DNA of 40,000 nt from NCBI GenBank assembly GCA_018398765.1, contig JAHBMJ010001769.1:468-40467 (forward strand), read 5' to 3'. Every line of letters begins with the position of its first letter. The stretch's first letter is position 1. This document shows positions 35,661-40,000 of this stretch, piece after piece. The position numbers were made by a program, and so were the translations under genes. The stretch is from Chromera velia (lineage: Eukaryota; Sar; Chromeraceae). The notes beneath the pieces are model-generated. The model was given only the letters and a program-made list of their open reading frames with translations, ran no database searches and had not been told where the DNA came from.

Positions 35661-37479
35661 CGCGTGTGCTTTTTCTTCAATTGTAAACCGTTTACGGCAC
35701 AGGCTAGACCTGTGCGGGCCGGCCAGGGAGGTCTGATGCGTCTAGACGCTTTCCTTGGGAGCTACACATCGGACATTCGTCATTAGGGCGGGAAGCCAAT
35801 CCTCCGGACATAAATCCTAATCCTAATCCTAAGTAGATTTGATAGGATTTGATAAACTTTGAACCCTATCATGCTAAAGTTTCTCAGACCTAATTTTTGA
35901 GGTTAAGCCCAACTTCAAATCAATTCAAATCAAATCTGGTCACTACCTAGAGCACCAATTAAATCACTATCACTATCAACCAATCAATCCATCAAACTTA
36001 TAGTATAAAGAAGATGTTTTTATCTTCTTAAAATCCTCTGGCTGATTTTTTTTTGAATGAATGAATGAATGAATGAAGTTGGCTTTATTATGTCTATAGC
36101 GTTTATATGAGTTAACTCAGTTAAACTAGCAATCAGATTAACATATCATTGTCAAACAGTCCTTGAAACGGACTCAAACGAGTCAAAACTCAATCAATCA
36201 ATCAACCCAGACCAAGGGTAGTAGACCTCAACGACACAATGCTCAGCAATTCGTATGAGCATTTAATTCATTTTTTAAAGATAGGAACATGCAGACAAGA
36301 AAACAAACACAACAAATCTGGGTAACAATTGGCAACAGTCCTTCAGTTGCACGCTCGATTGCTTTGTACTCTTACACACAGCAAGTTGTCAGCAACTCGA
36401 ATTCAGCAGGAAAGTATACATGCAGACGGTCACGTGGAGAAGAGGAGTGGCGGGAAAGAAAATACAAACAAATGAACGAACGATCAATCAATCAACCAAG
36501 CATTTAAAAGCACGCATTCAGGCATGCATCCAAATGATAAAATGCAGGCACCTACACAGTTTCCTTGACTGACCCGGCTGGAAGCACAGGAAGAGCGGGA
36601 CGGACTACTCACCCACTTCATTCACTGATAAGCACAGACAGATGGAGAGCGTATCGTGGTTCAAAATTTTCTGTTACAAGAAGATCGCACAAGCATTCAA
36701 CGGGACGGTCTGGTGCTACTCTCGACTACTGCACTGACAGATGCACACCGGGGAAGAAAGATAAAGATACACAGGGGCCGCAAACTTTGAGTAAGCAGCC
36801 AAAGATACAGCAACATGAAAAGAATTTTACAGACGAGCTGACAAAGTGATAAAGCACTCGGACAGTCGTTTAGTGAGTGCGTGGGAGTACCGATCGAACC
36901 TTCTGAAATCCTGCATCCTTCTCTTTTAGGTCAAGACTTCCCCTTTTTTTATCTATCGACCGAAAATTTGGAATGAATGCATTGATTCAATTTGATGCGG
37001 GTGAGTGGAATGATCACAAAGACAGACAGGCAGACAGGAAAGTAACTGTAGAGAGACAGACTTGCACAAGCAAGCAAGTAAACAAACAAACAAAGGATCA
37101 AAAAGGGAATTTACAATCAAAAGACTCAAATTTCCCGTCCGAACAACTTCTCTCCCCCCTTCCCAGTTTCACCGAACAAACCCCAACTCCACACTTGTCC
37201 TCACACAATCTCTGCAATCCGGATGCATGGATCGATCAAAAGAACGACCGTCCTGTCGGCCGGTCGAGTAGATTCTTCTCCGCAAAAAGACAGACAGACA
37301 GACCGAGAGACACCAAAAAAGAATAAGCCAGACAAACCCAATGCCTTCGGAGTCAAAATCCCACTCCGCTCTTCAGAAGGCCTTCCCCACCCCCTCGTGC
37401 TTCTAGAAGTCCGTACGACTCACGTCAATCTACTGCCCTTACCCCTCTCCCTCTTTTCTCTCTTACCTTCCTATCCTTT
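35661..37479. other. Gene-poor stretch
   Basis: No gene is supported. It holds TAATCC repeats at about 35813-35832, (GAAT)n at 36055-36076, CAATCAATC runs, and small (ACAGACAG) repeats near 37020 and 37290. The right end should include the 3' UTR of the nucleotidase gene on the minus strand. Confidence 0.5.
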
Positions 37480-39879
37480 TCAGTTCTCTGTTTCTTGTTC
37501 CTCCCCCTCTTCCTCTAACAGTCTGGGCAAATCATCAAAATCCAAAACAGACTCATGAGGCATGCGCTCTCGGGGAGGACGGAAAGAACGGGAACCCGAG
37601 ACCAGGCCTAGGTTGCTCACACGCGCAGTGTACACACACGAATAGTCCTGTACCTGTTTTGCAAACTGGCTCTTCTGGTATCCTGCCTTGAAAAGCTCGC
37701 CCCAGGTGGGGTGGTACACAGCATGCAACTCTAGATTCAATTTCTTCCATCGCTTTGTGACCTCCTCCTGTTTGATTCTTACCTCTCGAATCTCAGCATC
37801 CAGAGCGACTGAGGAAGGGCTGTTATCGTTTGCCTTCCTTCTCTTCCTCTGCTCCATCACGAGAGCGTCAAGGTAGAGGTCTACATCATTCAACTCCCCC
37901 CTCAACTCCTGCAACTGTGCCATTGTTTTCTTCTGAATCTGCTGTGTTCGGACTTCGTAAGCGAGCTCAGGGATGACGAGGCAGGTACGCCACCCGAGGC
38001 TCTTCCTGCCCTCAATAATGTCGGAGTACATGTGATCCCCTACATAGAGGAGCTGCTCCCTGCCTGCCTGCAGGTTGAGGAGATTGTTCAACGTCTTCCA
38101 GTTACCTGCCTGGAACACCTTGCCCTCTGCAAGATACCCATCGACATCTGCAATCAAATCGGGGCATGTATTGAGCAGCCTGCCGTCTTTCGGATCTACT
38201 CGGAAGAGATCCCGGCGATCCGAAAGAAATGCCGGTTTCCCCGCAGCCACGATGATCAGATCGAAGAGATCGAGCCACTCTGTCGTGCGGGTGTGGGGTG
38301 CTTTGTTTCCCATCACAAAATTCATCACGACTGTGGTGTACTCCCAGTGGGAATTGGTGAGGAGGAACACCTTCTTGCCTGCCTCCTTCAACCCTCTGAG
38401 CATGGACAAAACCTCCTTGTCCTCGAAGATGTACTTCTCGGGGTCCTCAGCGACTGTGTCCTTAATCGTGCCGTCGTTATGGCACAGGTCCACTACTCTG
38501 TGTACGTCTGCGAACATCTTTTCGTAGTTCTTCAGACGTCCTTTCTCGACAAGATCAGGCCGACTGTCGTGCAAATCAACAAGCTGAGCAAACAACACCG
38601 CGTCGACCAACTGAAAGAGGGTGTTCAGGGGAACGAAACGGGAGTCTCGAAGAAATGAGGGCAACTTCACCAAAGAACGAACGTACAGATTCAAACGTTC
38701 CTCCCTCGGCATTGGTTTACTGCCGTGGGAAGCAGCTCGAACCGCTTTGTGTTTGTCAATCTTGATGAAGTTACCCAGCTGCTTATCCACCAACAGCCCC
38801 CTTCTAAACAACGTTGGGTCATACCGAAACCCCAAAACTTCCTCGGGATACCCCATAATCTCCACAAGCTTCTTCTTCGCACCCTCGTACGCCAATTCAT
38901 CAAATGCAGTCGTATACTGCGCAAGGGTGAAGTCCATATCGAACCCCACTGCCTTAATCTGAGACATCTGCAGCTCTCTGTTGCAAAAAATGTCCCGATG
39001 GGAAACCAATCGGTGGGGCACGGTGTCCCTAATGATCTCTTCCTCTTCAGGGTCTATCCCTGCACGCTGAAGGACCAAATCCGGACTCGTCTTCAGTCCG
39101 GACAGAGTAGAGGTCACAGACTGAACAGGGATGGACTCTTCTGAGAGCTCTAGTTGCTCTACAGTTGCAGAGGAGCTGTCATCAGGGGGCGCGTCTCTCA
39201 ACAAGCTCTTCTTCGGAGAGAAGACTGCAGACCCTGCGGGCAGGCAGGAAGGGAAGCAGGGAGATGAAACAGAAACAGCGCATGAGGAGTGCCAGAGGAG
39301 AATTCTAAACCACACAAAGCATGAACAGACTGTGGATGCGAAAGGAGTCGAACCTTGCACTCTTTCAAGGCTGAGTCGTTCTTACAAATAGGGTTTACTG
39401 AAAGCCTCGGTGCACGGGAGCCAGGAAGGCGCAGAATGACAAAAGAGCACTAAACGGGCCCGACAGAGCACAAGACGACCACGGGAAAGAAGAGTTATTG
39501 AAACACAGGAGAGAGACGAAGAGACAACCGGGGGGGGGGAAACACAGGAGAGAGAAAAACGAGACGAGACGGGGATTGCATGACAACCAAAGAGAGACGC
39601 GGGAGCTCACTGCATCTAAACCTGTGCACATTTCTTTCAGTTCTGACCTCTGGAAAGGATTCCTGTTCCTTCTTGGTGAAGCCATGATTGGGCAGTCTCT
39701 CGTCGAGAGATGGGAGCCAATGAGACAGGCTCAAATTTGCGATTCAACACGAATGCATTGGCAAAGATCCGGGAAGCTGTGGATATGAAGGCCGCGCTGA
39801 TTAGACTCCGCACAAAACAACTACTCGCTCTCGAGGTGGATGGACCAGTGCCTCTAACTGCAGAGCCCTGCTGAGCCAT
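37480..39879 (-). CDS. HAD-superfamily 5'-nucleotidase (NT5C2/NT5DC-type) with N-terminal extension
   Basis: Two exons, 39879-39648 and 39233-37480, joined in phase 1 (donor GTCAGA), give 661 residues. The catalytic core shows the HAD motifs in order: GFDMDFTLAQY (nucleophile Asp, about residue 176), LLTNSHWEY (motif II), a Lys-containing AAGKPAF segment (motif III) and YVGDHMYSDI (motif IV). FCNRELQMSQIKAVGFDMD is typical of the purine 5'-nucleotidase family, which dephosphorylates nucleoside monophosphates. A coiled, charged C-terminal region ends in a Glu-rich tail. Exon 1 (start ATG at 39879, with an upstream in-frame stop and no earlier ATG) encodes a Ser/Arg/Ala-rich stretch with a hydrophobic patch at about residues 20-45, which could be a signal or transit peptide. 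The exon 2 acceptor could also be at 39224, nine bases downstream and in frame. Substrate is unknown. Confidence 0.88.
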
Positions 39880-40000
39880 CACGCTTTCTCCCTCTGTTCC
39901 CTTGAAGTACGCACTGACAGTCTTCAGGACAGGGGTGCGCTGCCACAAACGCCGGCGAACAGAAAAGTTTCTTCAGGCAGTCTCGATCGTCTTCGTTGAG
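39880..40000. other. Right edge, upstream of the nucleotidase gene
   Basis: Short 5' region of the nucleotidase gene. On the minus strand the frame of the start codon has a stop at about 39973-39975, which supports the ATG at 39879. Nothing else is visible. Confidence 0.4.

Noticed and set aside
35813-35832. Telomere-like TCCTAA repeats
   Set aside because: Only three imperfect units, internal to the sequence; ordinary simple repeat.
39335-39410. Possible minus-strand tRNA (GGTTCGACTCC-like B box at about 39346-39356)
   Set aside because: No matching 5' acceptor stem, D-arm or anticodon arm could be folded upstream.

Overview
The window is nuclear DNA of a eukaryotic protist. It has long spliced genes, GT-AG introns, dense microsatellites, AT-rich repeat islands and roughly one gene per 8 kb. 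Two genes encode ciliary proteins, and a third encodes an ethylene-receptor-type membrane sensor of the kind known from plants, algae and cyanobacteria. My best guess is a photosynthetic alveolate, a chromerid close to Chromera velia. This is inference from gene content and genome texture, not a database match, and other flagellated secondary-plastid algae remain possible.

Layout: 76-2454 (-) holds the N-terminal part of an ethylene-receptor-like protein that runs off the left edge. It has three membrane segments and the full set of ethylene/copper-site residues. About 860 bp away and divergently transcribed, 3316-14915 (+) is a 15-exon gene for a protein of about 2,490 residues: a possible C2-like N-terminus, a very large low-complexity region and many short coiled-coil exons. 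After an AT-rich gap, 16716-18947 (+) encodes a CFAP144/FAM183-type ciliary microtubule-inner protein. The stretch 18948-24387 has no gene I can support but contains a 1.45 kb element with 18-bp terminal inverted repeats, an internal hairpin and a long purine tract. 24388-28426 (-) is an 8-exon IFT38 (CLUAP1/qilin) gene whose exon phases all agree. 28427-37479 is gene-poor. It holds a very long CT/GT microsatellite, a decayed locus with three copies of an unrecognised ~75-residue repeat, a decayed MYND zinc-finger locus, and a ~200-230 bp tandem array split by an 871-bp hAT-like transposon with a clean 8-bp target duplication. 37480-39879 (-) is a two-exon HAD-family 5'-nucleotidase with a possible targeting presequence.

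How things fit together: IFT38 and CFAP144 both point to a motile flagellated stage. The ethylene-receptor-like sensor is the most surprising gene. All exon structures were assembled by hand from splice signals, reading phase and family resemblance. Many introns use GTCAGT-like donors, and many 3' splice sites sit directly after a composite (CT)n(GT)n tract. No operons, CRISPR arrays or confident RNA genes were seen.
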